Positions 9,885 to 18,828 of a stretch of DNA of 64,000 nucleotides are shown here, in pieces (the stretch's first letter is position 1; each line of letters begins with the position of its first letter). Source of the stretch: Alkaliphilus sp. B6464 (GTDB lineage: Bacteria; Bacillota; Clostridia; Peptostreptococcales; Natronincolaceae); the NCBI RefSeq assembly GCF_018141165.1, contig NZ_CP058557.1, positions 2,294,001 to 2,358,000 of the forward strand, given 5' to 3'. Made by a program: the position numbers and the translations under genes. The notes under the pieces were generated by a model that searched no databases, was not told the origin of the DNA, and saw only the letters and a program-made list of their open reading frames with translations.

Positions 9885-10346
9885 ATGATATTAATTAGTG
9901 CTTGTTTATTGGGAGCCAATTGCAAATATAATGGTAAAAATAATTCTAAAGATGAAATAATTAGGTATTTTAATGGTAAAGGTATTGTTCCTGTTTGTCC
10001 TGAACAGTTGGGAGGTCTTTCAACTCCCCGTCTTCCAGCGGAAATTCAAGGGGGAGATGGAAAAGATGTACTTAATGGACGTGCCAAGGTAATACAAAAT
10101 GATAGTATAGATGTAACTGAGGATTTTGTTAAAGGAGCCTATGAAACTTTAAAAATTGCTAAGAGCTTGGGAATCACAAAGGCAATTTTACAATCCAGAA
10201 GCCCTTCCTGTGGTGTAGGAAAAATTTACGATGGGACCTTTACTGGCACTTTAACCGAGGGTGATGGAGTAACAACGGCCCTACTAAAGACAGAGGGAAT
10301 AGAAGTCTATAGCGATGAAGATTTTTTGGAAAATCTTCATCAATAG
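9885..10346 (+). CDS. DUF523 family protein
   Basis: Small conserved cytoplasmic protein of unknown function. The DUF523 signature is clear: ISACLLGANCKYNG at the N-terminus, PVCPEQLGGLSTPRLPAEI in the middle and QSRSPSCG near residue 110, with conserved cysteines in all three blocks that suggest a metal or cluster site. The open frame begins at GTG 9876, but AGAGGTG at 9872-9878 overlaps it, so ATG 9885 (MILISACLLG, 153 residues) is the likely start. It follows mutS2 by 26 bases and is probably cotranscribed. Function is not inferred. Confidence 0.9.
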   Translation: MILISACLLGANCKYNGKNNSKDEIIRYFNGKGIVPVCPEQLGGLSTPRLPAEIQGGDGKDVLNGRAKVIQNDSIDVTEDFVKGAYETLKIAKSLGITKAILQSRSPSCGVGKIYDGTFTGTLTEGDGVTTALLKTEGIEVYSDEDFLENLHQ

Positions 10347-10464
10347 CGCTTATAGGGAATTTTAAAAGGAACTTACTTATCTAGTGAAGGATATTTTAAA
10401 TTAAATAAAAGTACAGGAAGTATCACATTAAATAAAAAATAGAATAGATTAATGAATAAACCCA

Positions 10465-10493
10465 TTGTAACAGGAAAAGATATATGATATATT
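10465..10493 (+). promoter_or_regulatory. Probable promoter of the argS T-box leader
   Basis: TTGTAA at 10465-10470, a 17-base spacer and TATATT at 10488-10493, placing transcription start near 10500, just upstream of the T-box stem I. Confidence 0.5.
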
Positions 10494-10499
10494 AATTTG

Positions 10500-10750
10500 A
10501 AAAGAAAGAGAAATTTCTATGATAAGGAAAGTAAATGTAAGGATTGTTTAAGCGAGTCAGAGTTGGTGGAAGTCTGATACTTACTTACATTGAAGCGCAC
10601 CTTTGAGAATCTGCCTGAAATTAGTAGGGCATGACGGCTTTCCACCGTTAGAGGGAGCAAAAGAGGGCATTTTATTTGATGCCAATAAGAGTGGTAACAC
10701 GGGAATACTCTCTCGTCTCTATAGTTATAGGGGCGGGAGTTTTTGTTTTT
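10500..10750 (+). promoter_or_regulatory. T-box leader, arginine type, with attenuator
   Basis: T-box leaders read the charging state of a tRNA and allow transcription of the downstream synthetase gene when that tRNA is uncharged. Stem I elements are visible (GCGAGTC near 10552, GGTGGAAGTC near 10565). The specifier region reads GAAG-CGC-ACCTTTGAG, with the codon CGC (Arg) at 10596-10598. The T-box sequence GTGGTAACACGGG is at 10691-10703 and contains the TGGT that pairs with the tRNA acceptor end. The terminator CTCTCGTCTCTA/TAGGGGCGGGAG, with several G-T pairs, is followed by TTTTTGTTTTTG (to 10750). The arginine specifier agrees with argS downstream. Confidence 0.9.
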
Positions 10751-10788
10751 GTAATTTTGTAATAAAGAGATTTAAAGGAGGATTTTTA

Positions 10789-12489
10789 ATGATTGATTTT
10801 AAGAAGAAACTAAGTGAAGTATTAGGAAAAAATATTCCAGAACTTAATGAAGAAGAAATTTTAACAATGATAGAGATTCCACCAAACTCTGAAATGGGTG
10901 ATTTTGCATTTCCTTGCTTTAGATTGGCAAAGGTTTTCAGAAAAGCCCCAAATGTTATAGCCGATGATATTGCTCAAAATTTAGATAAAGAAGAATTTAT
11001 AAAAAGTGTTGAAGCTGCTGGAGGCTATTTAAACTTTTTTATAGATAAACAATGTTTCATAAAGGCTGTTATTGAGGAAGTTTTACTTAAAAAGGAGACC
11101 TATGGTAGTAGTTTAATGGGTAATGGTAAAAATGTTATTGTAGAATTTTCTTCACCAAACATAGCGAAGCCTTTCCATATAGGTCATATTAGAACAACTG
11201 TAATAGGTAATTCCTTATATAAAATATACAAATTTTTAGGATTCAATACTATTACAATTAACCATTTAGGAGATTATGGAACTCAATTTGGAAAGTTAAT
11301 TGTGGCCTTTAAAAATTGGGGAGACGAAGAAGAAGTAAAAGCTAAGCCAATACCTGCACTTCTTAAATTATATGTTCGATTCCATGAAGAGGCAGAGAAA
11401 AATCCGCAACTTGAGGATGAAAGTAGAGAATGGTTTAAGAAACTGGAAGATGGAGACGAAGAAGCTACAAAACTTTGGGAATGGTTTAGAGAAGTAAGCC
11501 TAGAAGAGTTTAGTAGAGTTTACAATATGTTAAACATTGCTTTTGATTCATATGCAGGAGAGAGTTTCTATTCAGATAAAATGCCAGGTGTAGTAAAAAC
11601 CATGGAAGAAAAAGATATTCTGCAAAAATCTAACGGCGCTGATATAGTAGATCTAGAAGGGTTTGGAATGCCTCCTGCTTTAATTAGAAAGAGAGATGGT
11701 TCTACTTTATATATTACTAGAGACCTTGCAGCAGCAATTTATCGAAAAGAAACCTATGATTTCTATAAAAACATATATGTTGTTGGTTCGCAACAAAACC
11801 TTCACTTCCAGCAATGGAAAAAGATATTGGAGCTTATGGGATACGAGTGGGCGGATGATTGTGTACATGTACCATTTGGTATGGTAAGTCTTGAAGAAGG
11901 AACTATGTCTACAAGAAAAGGTAGAGTAGTGTTTTTAGAGGATGTACTAAATAAGGCAGTTGAACAAACTAGAGAAATTATAAATGAGAAGAATCCTAAT
12001 ATAGATAATCTTGATGAAATAGCTGCACAAGTAGGAATAGGGGCTGTTGTATTCCAAGAGTTATCCAATAATAGAATAAAAGACTATACATTTACTTGGG
12101 ATAAAGTTTTAAACTTTGAAGGTGAAACTGGTCCATATGTGCAATATACCCATGCTAGAGCATCCAGTGTATTAAGAAGAGCAGAGATTAATGTAGATAA
12201 TAACTTTAAATCAGAACTGCTAGTTGATGATATAACTTTAGAAGTGTTAAAAAAGGTTCAGCAATTCCCAGAGGTTATTAAAGATGCTCAAAGAAAAAAT
12301 GAGCCATCTATTATCACAAGACATATTATTGATGTGGCACAAGCCTTTAATCGTTTCTATCATGATCATCCAATTTTAGTAGAAGATGAAGAATTAAAGA
12401 AAGCAAGATTGGCAGTAGTTTTTGTAGTTAAAGAAGTATTGAGTATAGGATTAGGTTTATTAGGAATTAAAGCACCAGAAAGAATGTAG
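10789..12489 (+). CDS. argS: Arginyl-tRNA synthetase
   Basis: Class I synthetase that charges tRNA-Arg. The N-terminal additional domain (about residues 1-110) is followed by the HIGH-type motif FHIGHIR near residue 128. An MSTRKG motif (KMSKS-type) lies near residue 372. The C-terminal anticodon-binding helical domain ends in GIKAPERM. The correct start is ATG 10789 after AAAGGAGGA (MIDFKKKLSEVLG, 566 residues). The open frame reaches back to 10603, but those 62 codons lie inside the T-box leader and attenuator and are not translated sequence. Expression is controlled by the arginine T-box. Confidence 0.97.
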   Translation: MIDFKKKLSEVLGKNIPELNEEEILTMIEIPPNSEMGDFAFPCFRLAKVFRKAPNVIADDIAQNLDKEEFIKSVEAAGGYLNFFIDKQCFIKAVIEEVLLKKETYGSSLMGNGKNVIVEFSSPNIAKPFHIGHIRTTVIGNSLYKIYKFLGFNTITINHLGDYGTQFGKLIVAFKNWGDEEEVKAKPIPALLKLYVRFHEEAEKNPQLEDESREWFKKLEDGDEEATKLWEWFREVSLEEFSRVYNMLNIAFDSYAGESFYSDKMPGVVKTMEEKDILQKSNGADIVDLEGFGMPPALIRKRDGSTLYITRDLAAAIYRKETYDFYKNIYVVGSQQNLHFQQWKKILELMGYEWADDCVHVPFGMVSLEEGTMSTRKGRVVFLEDVLNKAVEQTREIINEKNPNIDNLDEIAAQVGIGAVVFQELSNNRIKDYTFTWDKVLNFEGETGPYVQYTHARASSVLRRAEINVDNNFKSELLVDDITLEVLKKVQQFPEVIKDAQRKNEPSIITRHIIDVAQAFNRFYHDHPILVEDEELKKARLAVVFVVKEVLSIGLGLLGIKAPERM

Positions 12490-12497
12490 TTAACAGG

Positions 12498-12530
12498 AGC
12501 AGTCAACTCATTAATGAGATTGGCTGCTTT
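12498..12530 (+). terminator. Possible weak terminator after argS
   Basis: AGCAGTCAACTCAT and ATGAGATTGGCTGCT form an imperfect hairpin ending in TTTACTAATTAT; the T tract is short. Confidence 0.45.
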
Positions 12531-12603
12531 ACTAATTATAAGCCTTGTATATATTTTTCAAATTAGATACTATGTCTATAGGTAGCTTTTAGGAGGGGAT
12601 GAG

Positions 12604-13761
12604 TTGGAAGCAAATAATAAAAATATTGATATACTCGCTTATATGGCTTATGGAGATGCTGTAGGATTTTTAAAAGAAAATGATATTAATACTAATAATG
12701 ATGGCTTACATCCATTTAGTTATTCATATAGTGAAGATTTAAAATTAAAAGCTGATACAGGAGAATGGAGCTATATTACCCAATTAATGCTAATTAATTG
12801 TAAATGTCTTGTAGATAATAAAGATAACAGACATGTTTTAGTAGATTATAAAAGGATGATGGAAGAAATTAAGCTGTGGAAATATTACAGATGTGGTGCA
12901 CCTTTAAATTACATATACAAATTAAAATTGGGAAAGCGGTATTATGAAGATGATTTTTACTGGAATGATAAAAGGGGTGAGGCTTTTTCGAGAATTATTC
13001 CAATAGCCTTAGCCAATAAAAACTTTAATGCAGCTCAAGAGGAAGTTTATAAAAACATCATTTATATAAACAGGCATCCACAAGTAGTATTAACAGGACT
13101 CCTATTGCTTAGGACAATCTTTTTTTTAATTAAGAACAAATTGATTGAAAAGGAACAATTAATTGATGAGCTTAAAAATTATTTGATACATCTACAACTG
13201 CTAGAGCTAGAAGAGTATGTTAATGGACAAATACCAAGTAACTATAAGATTAGGTTTGAACAAGAAAAGATAAATTATTTGATTGATTTAGACAGGTTAA
13301 AAGATAGTAATACTTATAGTTTTAATACTTATGATAGCAAGAATATATTAATTACATCTCTAAATAATCTTATAAATGTACATACAGATATAGGATATAT
13401 GTCTAATCTCTCGAAATGCAAGGAAAAAGAAGTGTATGCCATTACATATGGACTTTTAGCATTAACAAAACAGACAGATAAAATAGTAATTAATCAAATA
13501 AAAGATATTAGTTTTATTAGAAGCATGGGAGAATATGTATGTAAATTAAGAGAATATGAAGTTGGTAGAACACTTTTTGAAAAGAAGGGCAATGAAATAG
13601 ATCTATTTAGCTTAAATAAAGGAGCAATATTAAAGCATCCTCTTTTAAATAATATTAGAATTAAGGATAAAGTACAATTTAGTAATTATATTGAGTTAAC
13701 TGTGGAGAGTAAAAGTGGTGAGTATAAATTTATTATTCAAAAAAATCAAGACAGTTTTTAA
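12604..13761 (+). CDS. Divergent ADP-ribosylglycohydrolase-like protein
   Basis: Start is TTG 12604, placed 5 bases after AGGAGGGG; no ATG has a comparable site. The 385 residues show, in the order seen in the DraG/ADP-ribosylglycohydrolase family, AYGDAVGF near the N-terminus, GEWSYITQLMLINC where the family has its TDDT-type metal motif, RGEAFSRIIPIALA in place of G-x-AMR-x-P, and NRHPQVVLTGLLLL in place of the T/S-H-x-x-x motif. The metal-binding aspartates are therefore missing, so hydrolase activity is doubtful. The C-terminal half (from about residue 190) is not recognised. Homology is inferred from motif order by eye. A bidirectional terminator follows at once. Confidence 0.75.
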   Translation: MEANNKNIDILAYMAYGDAVGFLKENDINTNNDGLHPFSYSYSEDLKLKADTGEWSYITQLMLINCKCLVDNKDNRHVLVDYKRMMEEIKLWKYYRCGAPLNYIYKLKLGKRYYEDDFYWNDKRGEAFSRIIPIALANKNFNAAQEEVYKNIIYINRHPQVVLTGLLLLRTIFFLIKNKLIEKEQLIDELKNYLIHLQLLELEEYVNGQIPSNYKIRFEQEKINYLIDLDRLKDSNTYSFNTYDSKNILITSLNNLINVHTDIGYMSNLSKCKEKEVYAITYGLLALTKQTDKIVINQIKDISFIRSMGEYVCKLREYEVGRTLFEKKGNEIDLFSLNKGAILKHPLLNNIRIKDKVQFSNYIELTVESKSGEYKFIIQKNQDSF

Positions 13762-13774
13762 CTGTCTTGATTTT
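13742..13774. terminator. Bidirectional terminator between convergent genes
   Basis: AAAATCAAGACAGT (13742-13755) is complementary to ACTGTCTTGATTTT (13761-13774), with A and T runs on both sides. It serves 12604-13761 on plus and 13773-13973 on minus, and overlaps both stops. Confidence 0.88.
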
Positions 13775-13973
13775 ATCTAAATTCTTGTAAATACTCAAGG
13801 AATTCTTCTTCTGTAGAATTAGCCAATGTACTTAATTGCTTTACTATACTATCTTTTAATTCAATAAAAGAAGGAATTTTTGTATTTTCTCCAGTATATT
13901 CTAGGGCTTTAATTATTATTAACATATCTCTTTTAGAGATTTCCTGAAATGATATTTTGGAAAATTCCTCCAT
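13773..13973 (-). CDS. Small acidic hypothetical protein (66 aa)
   Basis: A 66-residue protein beginning MEEFSKISFQEISK, predicted all-helical, acidic and without a signal or membrane segment. The region upstream on the minus strand carries AAAGGGGAATCTATT before ATG, a sound ribosome binding site, and a terminator lies at the stop. This supports a real gene, not a chance frame. The family is not recognised. The neighbouring gene on the right points the same way, about 180 bases upstream. Confidence 0.7.
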   Translation of the reverse strand: MEEFSKISFQEISKRDMLIIIKALEYTGENTKIPSFIELKDSIVKQLSTLANSTEEEFLEYLQEFR

Positions 13974-14113
13974 AATAGATTCCCCTTTCTGTTAAGCAAT
14001 ATAGTGTGTATAGTTATTGTATTGTCTCTAATTACTTTATTCTACAAAAATAATGAAAAACCTTCAAGTTTCTACAGAAAATTAAGCCTTTTAGAGCAGT
14101 ATTAATATCAATA

Positions 14114-14139
14114 TATAAAAAAAGCAGCAAAGCTGCTTT
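14114..14139 (-). terminator. Terminator of the phospholipase-like gene (minus strand)
   Basis: AAAGCAGC-AAA-GCTGCTTT at 14121-14139; read on the minus strand the hairpin is followed by TTTTTTT. Confidence 0.85.
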
Positions 14140-14152
14140 CATTACGAAATCC

Positions 14153-14740
14153 TTATGCTACTTTAATCATCCTATTATTTAATGCATTATAGACTATGAA
14201 AAGTCCAACTATGGATGAAACATGTATGGAACTTTTTGTATCATTTAAAAGACTTTCACCTCTTCTCTGGTATTGTCCATGTAGATTATCAATAAGCGTT
14301 TTGATAGAATCAGCACAATCATTACTTATGTTAAAATAGTCCTTTGATATTTCAATTTTTTCATCGAAGGTTTTAAACAATTTGTGAAGTTGATTTTCGT
14401 ATTTTACATGATTAATAAAATTATTTTTATAGGTTGCACGATCATTATGAGGAACACAAAAAAAGTCAGAAATAAAATGCGTTGTTATGCCTATACGAGT
14501 TGAAAGTAGCTTTATAAAGTCCTTATTAGATTGGAAATCATAATTTGATAATTCATTGATTTCATTACAAACAAAATTAAAGGACTGTGGTTTAAAATGA
14601 TCCATTTTAGCCAAACTATATGCGATATCTGGCTTTATACTTCCGTAAATTAAACTGAGTTTATTTAAATCCACACCAAGCACCTCTTTAATATTTTGAT
14701 GAACATGCTCGGAAATAATTTTGTGCGTTTGAGCAAGCAA
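14153..14740 (-). CDS. Zinc-dependent phospholipase C-like protein
   Basis: The sequence has the spaced histidine/aspartate pattern of the zinc-dependent phospholipase C (alpha-toxin N-domain) superfamily: an early AQTHKII, GSIKPDIAY near residue 35, KMDHFKP, and GITTHFISDFFCVPHN near residue 90. These would supply the Zn ligands. No signal peptide is evident, unlike secreted toxins, so an internal role is likely. The open frame starts at ATG 14758, but no ribosome site precedes it. AAAGGTGG inside codons 2-4 lies 7 bases before TTG 14740, so translation probably begins there (195 residues). Substrate is unknown. Confidence 0.75.
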   Translation of the reverse strand: MLAQTHKIISEHVHQNIKEVLGVDLNKLSLIYGSIKPDIAYSLAKMDHFKPQSFNFVCNEINELSNYDFQSNKDFIKLLSTRIGITTHFISDFFCVPHNDRATYKNNFINHVKYENQLHKLFKTFDEKIEISKDYFNISNDCADSIKTLIDNLHGQYQRRGESLLNDTKSSIHVSSIVGLFIVYNALNNRMIKVA

Positions 14741-14989
14741 TATAGGACCACCTTTCATTATTCTGATGTTATTATTATAATGAAAATGCTTATCAAATAC
14801 AATGGAATTGTCAATAATACTATAATTATTACAAAAAATTAACTTGTTTTTCTGTTGATTATAGAGACTTTATGTTTATGTAAAAAAATGAAATATATGC
14901 TATAATTAAAAACAGAAAATATCATTGACAGAAAAATAGATTATTTATATAGTAAATAGATTATATTGGTATAGGAAAGAAGGTAGAAA

Positions 14990-16759
14990 ATGAAAGTATT
15001 ACTAACAGCACTAAATGCTAAGTATATTCATACAAACTTAGCTGTACGTTATTTAGAAAAGTCAGTAATTGATATAATAGACACTGATGATATTAAAATA
15101 AAGGAGTTTACCATTAATAATAGTAAGGATTACATTATAAGAGAGATTTATAATTATAGTCCAGATATCCTCTGTTTCTCATGTTATATATGGAATATGG
15201 ACATGATTGACTACATAACTAGACATATAAAAAAGATTATGCCAGAAGTAATGATAGTTTTAGGTGGGCCCGAGGTTTCTTTTGATACTGCTATCTTAAT
15301 GGAAGAAAACGATGCAATTGATATTGTTGTTATTGGAGAAGGAGAGGATACATTTAGACAACTTATGTTAGCATTAAAGAATAATGATGATTATTCTTTA
15401 GTGGAAGGTATCGCTTTCAGAGCAAAAGGACAGATTGTGTTTACAGAGTCGAAAAAAACTCTACCTTCAATGGAAAGTTTACCATTTCCTTATACTGGAG
15501 AAAGTTTAGATGCAGATAAGATTGTTTATTATGAAAGCTCAAGAGGTTGCCCTTTTAACTGTCAGTATTGTCTATCATCATCCATCTCGGGGGTTAGATT
15601 TTTACCTATAGAACGAGTAAAAAATGAAATTAAATATTTTATTGATCAAGGAGTAAGACAAGTAAAATTTGTTGATAGAACATTCAATGCTAAAAAATCC
15701 TATGCAATGGAGATTATGAATTTCATTTTAGAATATCATAGAGGAAAAACAAATTTCCATTTTGAAGTTACTGCGGATCTTCTAGATGATGATATATTGA
15801 CTTTTTTAAGCACAGTACCTGTAGGATTATTCCAGTTTGAAATAGGAGTACAATCTACTAATGAGAAGACACTTAATATTATCGATCGACATGTGGACTT
15901 TGGAAGGCTAAGTGAGGTTGTTAGAAGAATTTCACAAAGTAAAAACATACATCAGCACTTAGATTTAATAGTAGGGCTTCCTGAAGAAGATTATTTCTCT
16001 TTTAGAAAGTCATTTGATGATGTGTTCGCACTTAGACCTGAAAAACTTCAAATTGGATTTTTAAAATTACTTAAGGGTTCTGGTTTGAGAAACAGGGCTG
16101 GGGAATATGGATACGTCTATTCAGATTATCCACCATACGAGGTAATGGAAACCTCTTGGCTTTCATATGGTGATATAATTAGATTAAAGGGATTAGAAGA
16201 AATGGTGGAGATATATTGGAATTCAGGTATATTTAATAATAGTATAGAGCTTATTATTAACAATTTTTATTCAAGTAGCTTTAAATTTTTTGAGGAACTA
16301 TGGAAGTACTGGCAAGCCCAAGGACATCATCATATTTCTCACAGTAAAAATAAATTATATGAAATACTTGCTCAATTTTATAGTTGGAACAAGTTTAATG
16401 GAGTTGAAGTATTTAAGGAGGTTCTAAAACTAGATTTCTTAAAAAATACAAAATCCTCTTTCTTGCCTTCTATATTTAACAGAGTAGAGATAGATGGATT
16501 CAAAAATAAATGTCATGAGTTTTTACAAAGTACTAAAAATGTAAAGACATACTTACCGCTTTATGAAGATATACCTGCTAAGCAGATTATAAAACAAGTG
16601 CATTTTGAGCCATTTAATGTGGATGTTACAATAATAGATAGGGTTAAATACAAAATTGACAGCATAGAAGAAAAACAGGTAATTGTTTTATTTGATTATC
16701 AGATAGAAAGCAAGGCATTGGAAGATTGTAAGTACTATAAAATAAAATTTGATGAATAA
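14990..16759 (+). CDS. B12-binding-domain radical SAM protein (DUF4080 type)
   Basis: Predicted iron-sulfur radical SAM enzyme. A cobalamin-binding Rossmann domain occupies about residues 1-140 (MKVLLTALNAKYIHTNLAVR...ILCFSCYIWN...LGGPEVS). The radical SAM core follows, with the CxxxCxxC cluster motif in SRGCPFNCQYC near residues 185-195. A C-terminal region matches the DUF4080 layout. The 589 residues are normal for this group. GAAGGT precedes ATG 14990. Its stop is 16 bases before a membrane protein gene, and a TPR gene follows, so the three probably form one operon. The substrate of these proteins is not known. Confidence 0.88.
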   Translation: MKVLLTALNAKYIHTNLAVRYLEKSVIDIIDTDDIKIKEFTINNSKDYIIREIYNYSPDILCFSCYIWNMDMIDYITRHIKKIMPEVMIVLGGPEVSFDTAILMEENDAIDIVVIGEGEDTFRQLMLALKNNDDYSLVEGIAFRAKGQIVFTESKKTLPSMESLPFPYTGESLDADKIVYYESSRGCPFNCQYCLSSSISGVRFLPIERVKNEIKYFIDQGVRQVKFVDRTFNAKKSYAMEIMNFILEYHRGKTNFHFEVTADLLDDDILTFLSTVPVGLFQFEIGVQSTNEKTLNIIDRHVDFGRLSEVVRRISQSKNIHQHLDLIVGLPEEDYFSFRKSFDDVFALRPEKLQIGFLKLLKGSGLRNRAGEYGYVYSDYPPYEVMETSWLSYGDIIRLKGLEEMVEIYWNSGIFNNSIELIINNFYSSSFKFFEELWKYWQAQGHHHISHSKNKLYEILAQFYSWNKFNGVEVFKEVLKLDFLKNTKSSFLPSIFNRVEIDGFKNKCHEFLQSTKNVKTYLPLYEDIPAKQIIKQVHFEPFNVDVTIIDRVKYKIDSIEEKQVIVLFDYQIESKALEDCKYYKIKFDE

Positions 16760-16775
16760 GGATGGTGATATACAA

Positions 16776-17540
16776 ATGGAAATATTAAGAGATCTTTTTT
16801 ATACTAATCGTAGTATTTCAAAAAAGGCTTTAATGAGCATGGCTAAAAATTGGCCCATAATTTTTACCGGATTATTTTACTCTATTGCTACTATTATTTT
16901 ATTAATGAGCTTAGGCAGTTTTTGGATATTAGGTGGGTTAGTGTGGATTATTGCTACTAGCGCATTAATTTCAAATTATCTATACCTTTTAAATACCATA
17001 TTGAATAGAGGATACTTTAATTTTCAAGATTTTAAAGATGGATTTACACCGTATTTAAGGAAGGTTTGGTCTATTTTGTTTATAAGCTATGTAGCAAATC
17101 TAATTATAGGTTTTATTTCACCAATGATTGTAAGCAGCATAGGTCCGAATGCTTTTAGTCTAATTATTGTGTTTTTAACATTTATATTTTTTAATCCAAT
17201 ACCTGAAACTACCTATCAGAAATATTATGGGCCGTGGGAGACAGTTACTTATACAATTAATTTTGTAAGAGATAATTGGATAGAGTGGTTTGTTCCAAAT
17301 ATAATTTTATTAGTGATTTTTTACTTTATTACAGGTGGATATATAAATATATTTGGAATTATATCCAATGTGTTCAACTATTTTATATCGTTTAGCACAA
17401 TGTTTACTTCAATTAGAGGTCTACTTGCATACTTCATAGGACAAGTTTGGTTTTCTTATTTTATGATTTATAGGGCTTACTTATTTGAAACATTAAGTGC
17501 TAGTAATAGGAGAAAAAGACTATTTATGAGAGAGTTTTAG
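16776..17540 (+). CDS. Integral membrane protein, about six segments
   Basis: The open frame runs from TTG 16749, but AAGGATGGTGAT at 16758 points to ATG 16776 (MEILRDLFYTNRS, 254 residues). About six hydrophobic segments are visible, beginning with WPIIFTGLFYSIATIILLM and LGGLVWIIATSALI, with a positively charged C-terminus (NRRKRLFMREF). The family is not recognised. It sits between a radical SAM gene and a TPR gene in a tight cluster (16- and 14-base gaps), so it may be a membrane partner of either. Confidence 0.82.
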   Translation: MEILRDLFYTNRSISKKALMSMAKNWPIIFTGLFYSIATIILLMSLGSFWILGGLVWIIATSALISNYLYLLNTILNRGYFNFQDFKDGFTPYLRKVWSILFISYVANLIIGFISPMIVSSIGPNAFSLIIVFLTFIFFNPIPETTYQKYYGPWETVTYTINFVRDNWIEWFVPNIILLVIFYFITGGYINIFGIISNVFNYFISFSTMFTSIRGLLAYFIGQVWFSYFMIYRAYLFETLSASNRRKRLFMREF

Positions 17541-17554
17541 AAAAGAGGGGTATA

Positions 17555-18694
17555 ATGAAATTTTTAATAGAGCCATATATTCACAAAAGAACTGAGGATT
17601 TATCCTTTGTTCAATTGAGTTCTGAGGCAATACAAGTAAAAGATTATGTAGTTCCTGACGAAGGTCTATTCGTTCCATTATTAACTACAGAACTTGCGAA
17701 TAATATAAAAACCAAGGAAGAAGATAAAGTTATTACAGCTAATGGAATAGTAAGAGGTATGGTCTATTTGCTTGGTGTAGATTCTGATTTTAAATATAGG
17801 GATGAATATATTAAATTTCTATATGCAGTTAATTCAGATATTGAAGATTATATTAATTTTGAAGCTATTAAATTTGCAGATGAAGGTAAAATGATAGAGA
17901 GTATTATATTTTTGAAAGCCCTACTTCTGTTAAATGATAAAAATATATACTATATATTTAACTATGGGCTTACTTTACTTAAATATTCTAGTGAGCATCT
18001 TAATAATAAGCCTAAAGTACAAAGTGTTTTTAAAAAGGAGTCTACTATATGCTTCGAAACAATTTTAGATATTGATGAAAATTTTTCACTAGCTTATTAT
18101 CATTTAGGATTCTTATATTCTGATAATAAACAATTTAATAAAGCAAAGCTATACTGGGAAAGATACTTAAAACTTGATACAAATGTAGATCTTAGTAATG
18201 AAGTAAATCAAATGCTTTTAGAAATAGAAGATCAGGCTAAATATGAAAGAGGATACGAAGCAGTTTTAAGTGGAAGGCCCCAGGAAGGACTTACTTTATT
18301 ACTAGAACTAGAAGAAAGATATTCAAACTGGTGGAATCTCCTATTCTTTATTGGTTTAGCTTATAGACAATTGTTAAAGTATGAAGATGCTATTGGGTAC
18401 TTTGATAAAGTTCTTCAATTGGAAGAAAATCAATTAGATACTATAGCTGAGTTAGGACTATGTTATGGAAGCATAGGGTACCACAGTCAGTCTATAGAAT
18501 ACTTTGAAAGAGCTTTACATATTGGTGGACAAAATAGTGAGATATTATGTAATCTAGCTATGGTCCATATGGAAATAGGAAACTTAGCGAAGGCGAAGGA
18601 ATATTTAGATACTTCTTTAGCCCTAAATAATGAAGATGAAATTACAAAGGCATGTAGTGAACAATTAAATGCTTTACTAAAAAATAATCGCTAA
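17555..18694 (+). CDS. Tetratricopeptide repeat protein
   Basis: 379 residues, soluble. The N-terminal part (about 1-90) has no clear domain. From about residue 110 the protein consists of helical pairs typical of TPR: SIIFLKALLLLNDKN, LAYYHLGFLYSDNKQFNKA, LLFFIGLAYRQLLKYEDAIGYF, IAELGLCYGSIGYHSQSIEYF and ILCNLAMVHMEIGNLAKAKEYL. TPR proteins act as binding scaffolds. AGAGGGG precedes ATG 17555. It is the third gene of the radical SAM cluster, and the stop codon lies within its terminator. Confidence 0.9.
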   Translation: MKFLIEPYIHKRTEDLSFVQLSSEAIQVKDYVVPDEGLFVPLLTTELANNIKTKEEDKVITANGIVRGMVYLLGVDSDFKYRDEYIKFLYAVNSDIEDYINFEAIKFADEGKMIESIIFLKALLLLNDKNIYYIFNYGLTLLKYSSEHLNNKPKVQSVFKKESTICFETILDIDENFSLAYYHLGFLYSDNKQFNKAKLYWERYLKLDTNVDLSNEVNQMLLEIEDQAKYERGYEAVLSGRPQEGLTLLLELEERYSNWWNLLFFIGLAYRQLLKYEDAIGYFDKVLQLEENQLDTIAELGLCYGSIGYHSQSIEYFERALHIGGQNSEILCNLAMVHMEIGNLAKAKEYLDTSLALNNEDEITKACSEQLNALLKNNR

Positions 18695-18711
18695 AATTAG
18701 CGATTATTTTT
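18681..18711 (+). terminator. Terminator of the radical SAM-TPR cluster
   Basis: AAAATAATCGCTA (18681-18693) pairs with TAGCGATTATTTT (18698-18710); the TPR stop codon lies in the hairpin. Confidence 0.9.
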
Positions 18712-18828
18712 ATTGTGAGCAAAGTGTTTAAATTTTTTGAAAAAGCAGGAAAAGGGTAAGGTTTGTAGAATTAATTTATCGAATATGCTTAAGATGTATT
18801 TTAAATTATTAAATTATGGGGTGATACG

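Noticed and set aside
10370-10442. Coding-like run (TYLSSEGYFKLNKSTG) after the DUF523 gene
   Set aside because: It has no start codon or ribosome site and is under 30 codons; it may be a remnant but cannot be supported.
10603-10788. N-terminal extension of ArgRS by 62 codons
   Set aside because: The codons lie inside the T-box leader and attenuator; ATG 10789 has the ribosome site.
14758-14758. ATG start of the phospholipase-like gene
   Set aside because: No Shine-Dalgarno lies upstream; AAAGGTGG within the frame points to TTG 14740.
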